Shown here: piece by piece, positions 46,854-58,658 of the stretch | How the letters are laid out: every line of letters begins with the position of its first letter | Numbering within the stretch: position 1 is the stretch's first letter | From: Gonatopus flavifemur | Lineage: Eukaryota > Arthropoda > Insecta > Hymenoptera > Dryinidae | NCBI GenBank assembly: GCA_018340375.1 | Contig: JAFFJZ010000004.1 | Span: 25,828,001 to 25,892,000 of the forward strand | Direction: 5' to 3' | Length of the DNA stretch: 64,000 bases | The notes under the pieces: generated by a model | Database searches by the model: none | What the model saw: only the letters and a program-made list of their open reading frames with translations | Told to the model about the DNA's origin: nothing | Position numbers and translations under genes: made by a program

Positions 46854-47530
46854 CGTTCAAATTATGAAAATTCCAGCACACATATCGGAAAATTGTTTGT
46901 AATTAGTAGACTACGGAAGTTGATGCAAATATAGATTATTCGTTATACATATCTCTTGCATATTTGACATAATAACGTAGAATAGGACATTACATGTTCC
47001 ATTCCCAAATTGAAAGATACTGCATATCGTTTCATATATTTTACGTAGAATCTGTAGAGAATATATAACATGAGAAATTTATATTTGCGTTAACTTCCAG
47101 AGTCTGGTAATTTTACTGGGGAATTGGAGAGAAAAACATAAATTCCGGTGCAACAGAAGTTTTATTATGTGTGAACAGAAAAATTCATTATTCACAGAAG
47201 TTTTTCAGCTCCATAGTACCGGAAAGTTTCAATTTTTTCAACAGTGTGAATTAATTGTTTTTCATGAAGAATATATTGAATTTTAATACTTTATGGAAAT
47301 TATGAAAACTCGATGATTTGTCCATAAAAAAGAATTGATTGTATTAAAAAAATTTTCACAATTAAAAGAAATACTAGAATATCCTAATGAAAAATTTACA
47401 CTGTGTTTTTCTCATGTAAATTACGAAATCTGTACAAGTCAAGTGGAAAATCAGTGGGGTTTTGGTATTCCACAATGAATGCACGATGTATTTATGAATT
47501 TTTCACACCAATTTCCTTCATAATTAACAA
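46854..47530. other. Non-coding spacer
   Basis: AT-rich; no gene or element boundary recognised. Confidence 0.35.
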
Positions 47531-48830
47531 CTACTAAATTTACATCAATTCCACGCCGTTATAATGTCAAGTGCTTATTATTTGATGTACACTCAAAATA
47601 CACAAATATCAAACCCACTCAGTGTGAAGAGTGAGATGAATGTCATATACCGAAATCACAATAAGATCAAGCCTGGTGATATTACACAAATTTTATCTTG
47701 TTGTTATTCCGGTGTATAGAATTTCATTCTGCTACCACGGAGATGGCCATAGAAATGCACTTGATGATTACGCCTGCCAAAATTACACCAATTTCACACT
47801 GATATGATGTCGATTGAATATTACTTGATGTTCACTCAAAATACACGTGGCATAACTACGGTGTATTCCTAGCACTTGACTATGGAGAAAATAATGCATT
47901 GAGTAATTCCGAAGTGAATACCAGATGATTCGGTTGCTTCACGAGGATGTATCGAGCATAATTTTGAGGGACGTTTGATCGAAGGATAACTACGGTATAA
48001 ATCTAGTGCTCCAATATGGAGAGGGGATCCATTTGGTGATTTTGGTATAAATACCGGACGCGTTGAGTTACTGCACTAGTGTGTATCAAATATAATGTTG
48101 GAGAACTTTTGATAAAAGAATAAGTACGGTTTAAATCTAGTGCTCGAATATGGAGTGAAGATTCATTAGGGAATTTTAGTGTAAATACCAGACGAGTCAA
48201 GTGACTGCACTGTTGGGTGTCGAATAGTGTTTCGGACGAGGCCGAGACTGGTCCCGGTATCGACCCCGAGATCGAGACGAAATCGAGACCGATACGAGAC
48301 GAGACGCACTATTATTTTTCGAGACCGTGACAATACCTGTCAAGCCGAGAGTCTCGACGATACCGAAAATTCCAGCTTGAAGCATAATGTATTGTCGACA
48401 CCGAGAATCTCGATTCGAGACTGAGACAATACTGATCTTGTCGAGACAAAAGCGGGATCGAGATGAGATTATAAATTCCGAGACTAAGTCGAGACTGAGA
48501 CCGAGACCCGCTCAGTCTCGGCGAGACAAGACGAGACCGAAACACTAGTGTCGAATACATTTTTTGTGAAGTCTTGATAAAACGATAAGTACGGTGTAAT
48601 TATAGTGTTTGACGCTCCAGTTACTCTACCCTGGTATGTATTGAGTACATTTTTGTCTTGGTCCTAATAGACGGATAGCTTCAATGCAATTGCGGTGTTT
48701 GAATAGATAATATGCAGTGGATAATTTTGGTGTAAATATCAGATGATCCAGTCACTGCACTTGTCTCCAACGAGTGTCTTCTTAGTATGTTTTTGGTGGA
48801 AGACTCAGTGTGGTGTAATGCTAGTGCACT
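47531..48830. repeat. Degenerate tandem array, unit about 135 bp
   Basis: Repeating landmarks are GTGTATCRA / GATGTATCGA / GGTGTCGAA (47946, about 48081, about 48215, then 48548, about 48632 and about 48766 after the MITE), TACGGTRTAAATCTAGTGCTC and GTGTAAATACCAGA. Spacing is about 134-135 bp, except for one unit shortened by about 50 bp. Diverged units with ATTTGATGTACACTCAAAATACAC continue leftward to about 47530. The array is interrupted by the hAT-type MITE at 48225-48547. It is probably an internal array of a larger, unrecognised element or a small minisatellite. Confidence 0.66.
48225..48547. mobile_element. hAT-type MITE with 8-bp target duplication
   Basis: TAGTGTTTCGG at 48225 is mirrored by CCGAAACACTA ending at 48547. 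The 8 bases GTGTCGAA occur directly on both sides (48217-48224 and 48548-48555), the classic hAT duplication length. The interior is made of CGAGAC, TCGAGACGA and CTCGATTCGAG words, similar in style to the subterminal arrays of the 22419-24348 element. It inserted into the GTGTCGAA landmark of the tandem array. Confidence 0.88.
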
Positions 48831-48836
48831 GTAAAA

Positions 48837-49834
48837 AAGATTCACCGGAAAATTCCAGTACATGTACTGCAAGTTATTAACCTGTGCATGTACCGGAAAA
48901 TTTCGGCACATTTGTATTGCAAAAATTCAGTACCAATGTTATGGAGTTTCAGCATCAAGACTGGGATTCGAATTTTTCAGTACACGAACTGGACTTTTCA
49001 AGGACATGTAATGACAAATTGATGCTGAAAATATTCATGACAATTGAAAAAAAATTGCCCACACAAAGTGATTTTGTACGGTCCTTGAATTCAAGATGAT
49101 TGAGAAACTTGATCGTTCATGTGGATGGACAGAAAGTCATGTCTACCTAGTGGAATTTGAACCTACACTTTTCTAGCTTTCTACCAACTGAAACCTAAGA
49201 CCTAACCGATGAGCTATAGTGCGACATGTTGGAAGGCCAGTTGGAAAACTATATATGCTTCATATCTAGAATACACAGAGGAATAAGTCTTCGAAAAACC
49301 TCATATATCAATTTTATTTGCTACAATCACAATTATTATTCAAAATTTCAATCAAGAAATTTTTAATATAAAGACTTGAGATTTTTCCTGCCAGAAATGA
49401 TAAAGTCCAATAGGAGTGGAAAATTTCAGTACAACAGTGATTAAATTCCAGCATAACTGGAAAATTCCATCACACAACCTGAAAATTGCAGTTCAGAACC
49501 TGTATAGTTCCAGTATACCAACGATTAGGTTTTTTTTTCTAAATTCGAAATTTTTTTCCAAGTCCTTATTGGGGGGAAATTTTTTTCTGGTGCACAAGAA
49601 CTTCAAAATTGTAGTAAGAGCCAGTAAAATTTTCGTGAAATCATGGCAAAATTTCAGTACACAATCCCAAACCTGAAAATTCCAATGCAAGAACTGAATT
49701 TTCAGTTATGCTTGGTGAATTTTCAGTACCGTACCAACAAAATCTCTGTACACTTACTGGGATATCCATATTCCAGTACTAGCACTGGAAATTTCCAGTC
49801 CAGTTGCACAGTAAATTTCCAGTTTGTTTTACAG
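48837..49834. mobile_element. About 1-kb MITE-like element, CACTGTAAAAAAG end, CCAGTAC interior
   Basis: The left end CACTGTAAAAAAGATTCACC follows TG. The right end GTTTGTTTTACAG at about 49822-49834 is degraded and abuts the next element. The interior repeats GGAAAATTCCAGTACA and TTTCAGTACA words many times on both strands. A tRNA-like piece lies inside at about 49150-49230. Non-coding. Confidence 0.6.
49150..49230 (-). repeat. tRNA-like remnant, minus strand
   Basis: Read on the minus strand, TATAGCTCATCGGTTAGG resembles a tRNA A box and GGTTCAAATTCCAC a B box about 50 bases on. Stems are only partly paired and an extra TTAGGTTTCAGTTGGTAGA block lies between them. This is likely a tRNA-derived SINE fragment or pseudogene. 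Confidence 0.3.
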
Positions 49835-49836
49835 TA

Positions 49837-50087
49837 CACGGAAAGAAGAACACAGCACTGGTTACTGTCCATAACAGCAATCAGTTGAAAAACAAATGAA
49901 AACACGCTTGGATCATAGAGGTTAGTGCGATCACAGTGATGTGTACTGCAGTGAAATTCGTCAATGCTGCTTGGACATTAACGGTTACTGAGAGACGCAG
50001 TCATGAACGGCGTGAATTTGATTTTTCATTATTTTTCAATGAATGACTGCGATCCACAGTAACCATTGCTGTTTTCTTTTTTCCGTG
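49837..50087. mobile_element. MITE, CACGGAAAGAAG end, TA duplication
   Basis: CACGGAAAGAAGAACACAGC at 49837 is mirrored by GCTGTTTTCTTTTTTCCGTG ending at 50087; the inner pair GGTTACTGT and CAGTAACC also matches. TA on both sides (49835-49836 and 50088-50089). It appears to have landed on the last bases of the preceding element, whose right end would read ACAGTA before insertion. Confidence 0.8.
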
Positions 50088-50552
50088 TATTTATACATAT
50101 GCAGAAATTTTCGTAGAAATAAGGATTTTTCCATGCATTTGCATAGAACCACAATCTAAGCAAGTTTGGTATCCCTCACAAAAAACTGATATGGCATATT
50201 ATCTCAGTGTAAATTCAGTCGAAGTTTGATAGGTATTGTTTCGGTGTATTTTTTATGTGAAAAATTCTTGCATTTTTCACGTACATATTTTATAGTATCT
50301 TCTCAGTAGGAAGTAAGTGGGAACCCGTTGTAAATTCGGTGTATGTATACTCCAACTGAAAATGTTGATCACACTTTCTGAAACGAGTGCAATATTCCTA
50401 AGTGAAGTTTGAACGTCAATGATGGTGTAGGACATTCACAAATACACCAGAAAATTATAGTGCTGATTCGGTGTATTCAATTCCATTAGGGTATTTCGAG
50501 AAACAATGACGAGAAAAGTTAACGTAGCAATAAATGGTTTGGTTTGAACCTT

Positions 50553-51265
50553 CCGGCGGGCGTGTCGGTGTACAAGGTACAAATAAACCTTTTCTTAGTT
50601 GGAAATTCATTTGAAACTAAGGACAATCGGCCAGAGGATTAAATGTATCCCTTCGCTGTTGGTTCATCCATTAATTTGTCACTGGCTGCACTGAGAGGAA
50701 GGTACCTAGTTGGGACAACTAAATGTTCGTTGCCGCAGCTAGATTTTTATTTGCGCTAGGTAGACTCTAGCTGAGGTGAATAAGAGTCTAGCTGTCTGAA
50801 ATATGAATAAAATGGTTTATTCAATAGGAATAAAAAATTTAGTTATGACAAATAAAATTTAGCTGGCGCAACTAAATTTTTATTTACAGTGACTGAATTT
50901 CCTAGCTGTCGAATATTTGAATAGACCCTTTCTCTCAGTGTGCGTCATATGAACACCAGGTGGTATAGAAAGTGTAATTCCATCAAACCTATGTGGAAGA
51001 AATTCCCTATACTTGTATAGGAGAAGCGAATTTCCATATACTTATCGAAGTTTTCACATAAGGATATATCAAATTTACTGTTTTTATGGGATGTTTACCG
51101 TAAATTCATAGGACTTCCCCCAATATTGACGGGGCATTCCCTTTCCATATATATGTTAATTACTTCACATACTTTTTTGTGAAATTTCCAATAAAAATTT
51201 TTAACAGTGTACTTCGTACACAAAGCGTTCGCTCGCTCATGTGGAAAAAATAACGCGCCCGCCGG
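50553..51265. mobile_element. Possible element with CCGGCGGGCG ends
   Basis: CCGGCGGGCGTGT at 50553 and the mirrored ACGCGCCCGCCGG ending at 51265 form a 12-13 bp inverted pair, unusual in such AT-rich DNA. It would enclose the CACTGAG MITE at 50689-50940. There is no coding capacity and no clear duplication, so the pairing may be coincidental. Confidence 0.35.
50689..50940. mobile_element. MITE, CACTGAGAGGAAGGTACC end, copy 1, TG duplication
   Basis: 252 bp, ending CTTTCTCTCAGTG at 50940, with TG on both sides (50687-50688 and 50941-50942). It is collinear with, and the same length as, 56001-56252, sharing GTACCTAGTTGGGACAACT, CAGCTAGATTT and CTAGCTGTCRAATATTTGAA. Interior motifs CTAGCTG/CAGCTAG alternate on both strands. 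Confidence 0.88.
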
Positions 51266-52607
51266 ATGATTGAATCTAAGGAAGTTTCTTATAACAACGA
51301 TAAACAAATTGTTGAGTTACAAATTTACTTTTTGACTTTACAATATTTCCTAATCTCATATGAAGCTCGTTGAATTGATTTCAAATTCTATAAAATACGT
51401 ATCAAGTTTTAATCAATGCTTCATACAAATAGAGGGGAAGTAAGGATTTGTTTTCTAGCAACCAAGATTCGATTCGTCAAAATTCGCATATAACTAATTT
51501 GATATCATTCATCAATCATTAAAATCAATATTTTTCTCTGTGACTAAAGTGCCTAGTGAGAACTCTTAGGTATTATTGATGGACGAATCTTGACCAGTCG
51601 AACCTTCCTTAATAAAATATATATATATATCTAATGTCTATCGATTTCTACAAAAAATTGATTGAAATTTGAAACGTCTTTCGTATAAAAAATTCGATTC
51701 GTCAAGATTGGCTCATCAGTACTCAATATCAAGGTTGAACAGCTACGATGCAACTAGTCTGAAAAAATTTGCCTTGAGAGATCGCAACGTGATGCATCAT
51801 GCATTTCGTTGTTTTGTCAGGTCAGTGTTTCGCCAATCTCTCTTCCCACTCTTCACATCTAAGCATCGTTCATTTTTTATTTCAATATCATGGTTGTTCA
51901 TCTTTGTACGTTGACTTTATCATTATTAAAATCCAGTGGGTGGCGGTGGTGATCGATTAATCACTATGTTCATCGTGGAATTCTTAATCATTATTCACCG
52001 TTAATACACATCAATTATTTTTAAATCGAGAAATATGTACTGTCAAAAACGGTGAATTGGGATACCGATAGTACAATCATATCAAATGCTGGTAAAATGA
52101 GTACTCGCGAAAGTCGAGCTGAATTAATAGAACAATGTCACACATTTTCAAGGGGTGCATGGAAATATACTACCGAAGATTATATCTTTCTTATCATTTC
52201 AATTCTCCATGAACATGGTTGAGAGATGGTATTCAATATTTCTTATTTGAGCTGCAGGACTTATCAGACGCCAAGATCTTTTCACTTCTCATAATAAATT
52301 ATATACATTTACGAAAAAAGCGTACCCTGACTGTATGTTTTGAAGTTGCATTCGAATCTGCAGGAGGGATGGGTGATACTTCGTAGCATCGACACTTTTT
52401 TATAATGAATCCATACAGTTTGTATGCATTTTCACTATGGAAAAGCACCGATACTGTCAAGCGTCGCGCATTTCTAATTCAGTTGTTTTCTATAACTGTC
52501 AGAGATTTCAAAATATTCAAACGATGATCAATCAATGACGACTGAAAGTTTTAAGGCTGTTGGGATGATTTGTTCATTAACCGCACTTCATATAGAAGAT
52601 GAATCTA
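51266..52607. other. Non-coding, AT-rich
   Basis: Contains an (AT)n run at about 51619-51631 and two copies of the word TTCGATTCGTCAARATT (about 51470 and 51690) with an inverted relative (GACGAATCTTGAC, about 51583), suggesting a decayed repeat. No gene recognised. Confidence 0.32.
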
Positions 52608-53179
52608 CACTGAAAAAAAAGATTGTAGAGCCAACTACATATGTAGTTGGATATAATGAACGACGGCATGCAGCTAAGTCAACAGAATATTCGGTAAACT
52701 CGACTATATTTCATCCACTTTAGCTATATTTCATTCAGTCTATCGAATATTCTGTTGAATCAACTATATACCGTCGTTCGCCATATCCGCACTGAGAGAA
52801 GAACAATTTGGAAGTTCGGTAAAGAGCAATATACTTGTTTGATGAATCTAAATATCACTGAACCTTCAGCAATGTTTCATGAAATTTCAAGAGGGATTGC
52901 TGAAATTTTGCTTTATATTACTCAGTGTTCTTCAATCGTTATTATATGATACAATATTCATGACCAAATTCGCTGTGTGCCACCCAATTACTAAGCGTTT
53001 AGGAATATAAAGCAAAATTTCAGCAATCCCTCTTGAAATTTCATGAAACATTGCTGAAAGTTCAGTAATATTTAGATCTATCGAACACGTATATTTCTAT
53101 TCACCGAACCTCCAAATTGCTCTTCTTTCGATCAGTGCAACTACCCATGTAGTTAGCTCTACAATCTTTTTTCTCATTG
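52608..53179. mobile_element. CACTG-type MITE (TA duplication) split by a nested CACTG-type MITE
   Basis: CACTGAAAAAAAAGATTGTA at 52608 is mirrored by TACAATCTTTTTTCTCATTG ending at 53179, with TA on both sides (52606-52607 and 53180-53181). The arms share GAGCCAACTACATATGTAGT and its mirror, and ATGAACGACGG. Removing the nested 52790-53137 element leaves a palindrome of about 220 bp. Non-coding. Confidence 0.83.
52790..53137. mobile_element. Nested foldback MITE, CACTGAGAGAAGAAC end
   Basis: CACTGAGAGAAGAACAATTT at 52790 is mirrored by GCTCTTCTTTCGATCAGTG ending at 53137. Arms of about 150 bp share GCAATGTTTCATGAAATTTC and AAGAGGGATTGCTGAAATTT with their mirrors. The left flank is CG and the right flank CA; the host palindrome's opposite arm shows the original target read CA. 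Confidence 0.85.
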
Positions 53180-54754
53180 TAATAACTTGTTTTCAACATC
53201 ATTATCTATGTTTTTCATTCATCAATTCAACGAAATATTTCAAAAATTAGAACTACTATGACGACGAAGATAATTGAAAAACCTCATAATTGCATTCTCA
53301 ATAAACTGTTGTGGGAAACAATGTAATTATAATATGATATCATGATTCTAATGAGATTCAAAGTGTTTGAATATTTATGTTTTCATCTTCCTTTCTTCTG
53401 ATGCATCTTATTCTGCGAAAAAGTTTTCGGATCACGCTGAGTTTTTCCAAATAATTTATGCCGTATCGAATGTGCAAAGATTACAAGCGGTTATCATAGG
53501 TTCAGCTCGTACGAAAGAGTTCATCGCTTTTGACCCCCGCATTAGACCGAAAATTGCATATTTATTGAATAGGATAAATAATAACGCGTATTTCTCCCGA
53601 TTGAAGTGCGGAATCGTAATGGGAATTAAATGATTATAAATGATGAACGCTTTATACGAATACAAGAATGATAACCCATGAGAAAAAATTTTATCTAATT
53701 CATACACGAGTTACGTACAATTTGCCTGATTGAAAACGGGCTTAGATAGATGGTATATGTTTCGTAATGAATTATAAAAGAAATGGATTAGAATTGATGA
53801 TTGTCAGTACGAAAATCATCTAAACATTTGTATGGGATTATTATGAGATCTTTATATTTTGCAATAAAAAAAATCAAATTATAATGACATGTTTTTTGAG
53901 ACCTTATTCAATACGCTATAAATCAACATCGAATCAGCTCGAGAGAAGATCGATTCACTCGACTTAGAAAATCTAATCGGAAATAATTGAAAGTAAGTAT
54001 TAAAAGTTCCCAAAAAATGATTTGAGCAAATATAAGTTGCATATATTAATCATCAAACATTCATAATTCATTCTGATGTGCTGAAGAAGAAATGTATTAT
54101 ATGTATAACCGATGAACTGTATTTCTGATCTTCTTCATTCAATGACGATCGTTTCATTGAATTTTATACAGCCAAAATTGATTGTATAGTTGAAACTATA
54201 TCACCTCAAATCTACTCAATTTTATTTGGAAATGTTACTATCGATGTACATTATATAACTCCTCTGATTCTTAGTGTTTTAATTATAAAGATTTCAAAAA
54301 TTGGGTGATGTTATCGTTTGCACATCTTTCGCGATTTTATGAAAATTTCACGAGCAGGTAGGTTGAACAAACATTTATTCATGTATGATTCGATCATTCA
54401 GTAGAATTGAAGCGGATAAAATATCACAAAAGTATTCCAGACGAATCTGGAATGTACTTAGACATCTCAAGCGAGTGACTTCAAGCGGTTCTAGGGTTCT
54501 TGAAAATGATTTACAACACTAGAGTTTTCCTCTTAAAGAGGTGGAGGAATTTTAATCATTCCATATCTGTTTTCATTAGAAATAATTGAAAAATCAATTA
54601 AACGAATCATTGGTATCGTGTGATCAGACTCATTAATTCTCATATCGATTTACTTTTTTTTCAAACGTCGAGTCATACAAGTTAATTCTAGAACCACGAG
54701 ACATTCTTAGATTTTAATTTCAGAGAATTATAATACATTTTTGAAAATCTCCCA
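53180..54754. other. Non-coding, AT-rich
   Basis: No gene or element boundary recognised in these 1.6 kb. Confidence 0.35.
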
Positions 54755-54851
54755 CACAGCACAACAGTTCCAGAAGGATAAAGAATTCATAAAGAACGCA
54801 CTTTGTTCAATAACAATTCTTTATGAATCCTTCTGGGACTGTGGTGCTGTG
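54755..54851. mobile_element. 97-bp hairpin element, CACAGCACAACAG end
   Basis: CACAGCACAACAGTTCCAGA at 54755 is mirrored by CTGGGACTGTGGTGCTGTG ending at 54851; inner arms AAGAATTCATAAAG and CTTTATGAATCC also pair. The left flank is CA and the right TA. A partial copy of the same end abuts the element at 25131-25379. Confidence 0.68.
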
Positions 54852-56000
54852 TAGACTATTATATAGGATTGTTTGATTCCAATTCGTCATACCAAAGTCA
54901 TGTAATTATTACATCAACATGTTTTTACAAAACTAAATCACTCACATTCCCAATGCTCAATCTCGGTAGGAGTTTAACCTCACAAACGGGAAGCAATTGA
55001 AACTTGTACAGGCAATTAATTGTATAAAACTGACGGGCGTTTAATTTTATTAAGATAAGAGGGCTCACACATGTTTACATGAACTGCATCGTGTACTGCA
55101 TGAATACGTAAGCGTATTCCATGATAATGTATAGTATATTATCAATCTTGATGATATGCAATGGGCTAGAAATTTCCCGTCAATCAACACATGAACCGCG
55201 ATATGGATAACTGTATTTTTATGTTTCTATTTGGCCGACATTCAATTTATACTCAAAATAACAAATCTTAGTGATTGGTTAAATTTAGAACATTCAATGA
55301 GAAATGAAGTAGACTTAATCATCTGAAGATTCATCAATCAATAGAAACGACGATTGGTGATATTTTACTGTATGATGACGAATATTATGGAATGATTGTT
55401 ATGCGTGTACTTGACTAAATGAAACCAAAATAGTCCAGAAGATATCAAAATGTCAGGAGATTTCAATTTTATATTGTAATGTTTTCTAATTTTTTGAAGA
55501 GCCAATTTTATCATTTTAAAATGATACACATATAATTTATATATATTTTATACAGTATGGAATTTCTGTAGAATTTTTCACGACGGAATGGTTGCTGACT
55601 AATAAAACTAACCAGTTATTCAATGATCAATAAAAACTTGGGCAGTTTCTAGTTAGAAACTTGATGTGATTTCTACCAGCGATATAATGTTCGAGAGAAA
55701 GAAGCGTACTTGATTTTATATTTTTTCTTTGTTTTTGACTCAATGATTACACAACTCAGAACGGGATATCGATACCCTTTAATCCTCTTCCTTTTAGAAA
55801 AAAATTTTCCATTGTTTCTTGCCAAATAGCGAATAATTCCTCATTTACTTTTTGAAATAACCCACTGAAAAACTTTCTTATGGAATATTTATTCGTTATT
55901 GAGTTCATAGGCATGCCTGCCGTGGGTGCACTGGCACCCACAATTCAGAGTCTAATATCTATTCCTCCACACAACAATATTATCTAGAAGAAACAATACA
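54852..56000. other. Non-coding, AT-rich
   Basis: No gene recognised. Confidence 0.35.
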
Positions 56001-56252
56001 CACTGAGAGAAAGGTACCTAGTTGGGACAACTGAATGTTACTTGCTGCAGCTAGATTTCTATTTACGCTAGCTAGACTCTAGTTGGGGTAAATAAAATGC
56101 TAGTTGTCTGAAATATGGATGAAAAAGTTTATTCAATGGGAATAAAAAATATAGTTGTGACAAGTAAAATTTAGCTAGCACGACTGAATTTTTATTCACC
56201 GTGACTGAATTTCCTAGCTGTCAAATATTTGAATAGACCATTTCTCTCAGTG
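56001..56252. mobile_element. MITE, CACTGAGAGAAAGGTACC end, copy 2, CA duplication
   Basis: 252 bp, same family and length as 50689-50940. It ends CATTTCTCTCAGTG at 56252, with CA on both sides (55999-56000 and 56253-56254). The two family members therefore sit in different dinucleotides (TG and CA), which rules out the flanking pair being part of the element. Confidence 0.88.
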
Positions 56253-56300
56253 CAGCATAGGAAATGCTAACTCAACAAAAACAAGGGTACTGACAATAGA

Positions 56301-56404
56301 GTGGAAAAATTTTCAAAATTATATATAATTCATCCATAATTCAAGATATTTTATACATCATTTATGGATATATAAATTATGTATAATTTCAAAAAATTTG
56401 CCAC
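56301..56404. mobile_element. Short palindromic MITE, GTGG...CCAC
   Basis: GTGGAAAAATTTTCAAAATT at 56301 is mirrored by AATTTCAAAAAATTTGCCAC ending at 56404, with ATTATATATAATT and ATCCATAA/TTTATGGAT inner pairing. No target duplication seen. Confidence 0.55.
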
Positions 56405-57872
56405 CTAGGCACGCGTATAATCAAGTTGTGATCAGTCATTGCTACTACGCAAACTGATTAGGAATAGATAAACAAAATTATGTGGATAAAACCACCTAAA
56501 GCTGAGAAGTAGTCATGGGCGACGTTTTTTAAATCGATATTCTATGAGAATTAAAGGAAGCCTGATGAAGTGTTTAATAAATAACTCCAATCCAGCCAAA
56601 AAAACTTGTTAAAACATGTAATATTGTCATATTTTTGAATATGATACACGCAAAGAATGTGAACGAAATTTCCTGCTAGGGGTGGGTGATGTTTGAAAAC
56701 ATCGATTTTCTGCATAGAAAATAAATGCATACAATAATATCTAATATCTTATAATATTTGGATGAATATCAAATTATATCTAATTCATATCAATATTTCA
56801 TAAAAGAGTGACCGCAAAAAATAGTATTCTTCCGCCTTTTTTCTGGGACCGTGGGTTTCAGGTTAGAATTAATTCTAAGACATACTCTATGATGATCATT
56901 TGCGAGGGTATACGATTTCCTGGCGAGCATAACACTGGTTTTACAGGTAAAGTAGTATCAAATTTTGATTAAAATTGTATAAAAATCAATAAACCTCGAT
57001 AGGTTTTTTTATAGGAATCATCCATTTTGTCAAGAATCTATCGATTCCGTAGATTTCTTTGTCTTCTAAATCAATGTTATGCTCACCGGGAAATGGTATT
57101 CCCTCACAATTGATCAACATAAAGTGTTTTTCAGAATGCAATTCAACCTGAAACTCGCGGTCCCAAAAAAACAGGCGGATTTTGCGGTCACTTTTCGATG
57201 AAAACTAGATATTTGGTTGTTTTTTTATAAACACAATCGATGTTTTCATACATTAGTCATTAAGGTGAAGAATAGTAATTTGGTGACAGGTATTTCAAAA
57301 TTGTAATAAGTACCATTCAAAATCGGGGTGAGTGCGTTAAACTGTTCACGTCACCATGGGAACGATAGGTTGACATCGTAATGGTCACCAAATCGTGAGT
57401 CATCACTCAATTCCTATTCCAAAGTCGCGATGAGAATTAAAGCGAATGGTGATCAATCCCATATACTTGTCTCCATGTAGAAACATTTTTGGAATATGGG
57501 AGTTTTTGCGCATGAAAGGCCTAGTCTTTGAGTACCAGAAACACATTTTATTGCATTTTTATGATGAAAAATGCCGACATGTCAGTGCACTCAAGAAAAG
57601 CCTGTTGATTCGTATGGGCTTACCGCTACACGTCACATTAATAAACGTAGAACAAAATACCAAATAGTTTCATGAAATATAATTCAAAATGAAGTGAACG
57701 TCGTACGATATTTTTGATAAGTCAAATTTAACGGATTGTACGAGTAATTTTTGATCCATGTATATAAGGAAAAAAAATCGAACGAAAAGTTCAAATCAAC
57801 GCCATCATTTTCCCTTCCAATTCATGTTTTGCAAACCCCCTATTCTTATCCTTTTCTTTTGTCTGTATTCAA
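56405..57872. other. Non-coding, AT-rich
   Basis: Words TTTCTGGGACCGTGGGTTTC (about 56839) and GAAACTCGCGGTCCCAAAAA (about 57150) are inverted relatives, and GATTTCCTGGCGAGCATAAC (about 56918) pairs with TTATGCTCACCGGGAAATGG (about 57075). A foldback of about 340 bp therefore probably lies at about 56815-57195. No gene recognised. Confidence 0.4.
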
Positions 57873-58270
57873 CCCTTAGTGTACACACGGAGTCATTTTT
57901 TCCGAAAAATTTAAATCTAACTTGAGTATTTTTCTTTTATGTGGCTTCAACTTCGGGCATGCTTTTTAGAGGGGAGGACGTTTTTTTTGTTTCAAATACA
58001 ACAAACCAATTTTCCAACAAAAATACATGGTTATTCAGATATCCGATGAAGAAAACAGCCAGGAGTCTAGTGATCGGCGATATTTCACGATATCGATATA
58101 TTTTATGCAACTTGTATGAAGTTTTGATCGATTTTCTATAAAATTCAATAAAACCTTGACTAATTTTCTATAAAAAATATCGATATTTTGAAATATCGCC
58201 GATCACTACAGGAGTCTAATTGACCTCATGTGCACTCAATTATTCGTTACGGAGGTGTGCACACTAAGGG
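57873..58270. mobile_element. MITE with CCCTTAGTGTACAC ends
   Basis: CCCTTAGTGTACACACGGAG at 57873 is mirrored by CGGAGGTGTGCACACTAAGG G ending at 58270. A smaller hairpin, GTGATCGGCGATATTTC and its mirror at 58180-58207, lies inside and may be a second, nested element. Non-coding. Confidence 0.65.
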
Positions 58271-58334
58271 TTGACATCCCATTCAGCCATAAGAATAATC
58301 GCAATTCCGTAAGCAGTGTATGATTTATTCTGTA

Positions 58335-58658
58335 CCCTTATGAAAAAACCCGATATCGGGATTTCATCGTTCAATCATCAGTTGTATTAATACTATCCGA
58401 CATCTATTGTGTTGTTTCATTATCAGAAAAGTCCGATAAAAATACGATGTCTACGATAATTATCCAATACAAAACCGAACCAGCAACCCAATGATTTCCC
58501 GATAGATATCTATATCGGTGTTATATTGGATAATTATTGTAGATATCGTATTTTTATCGGACTTGTACGATAATGAAAAAACACGATAGATTCCGGATAG
58601 TATCAATACAACTGAGGATTTAACGATGAAATTCCGATATCGGGGTTTTTCATAAGGG
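58335..58658. mobile_element. Foldback with CCCTTATGAAAAAACCCGAT ends
   Basis: CCCTTATGAAAAAACCCGAT at 58335 is mirrored by ATCGGGGTTTTTCATAAGGG ending at 58658. Arms pair along most of the element, including GATAATTATCCAATA/TATTGGATAATTATT and TCCGATAAAAATACGAT. The flanks are TA and TG. Non-coding. Confidence 0.75.

Noticed and set aside
47531..48830. CRISPR-like array
   Set aside because: Units of about 135 bp are diverged throughout with no short invariant repeat and unique spacers, in a eukaryotic context.
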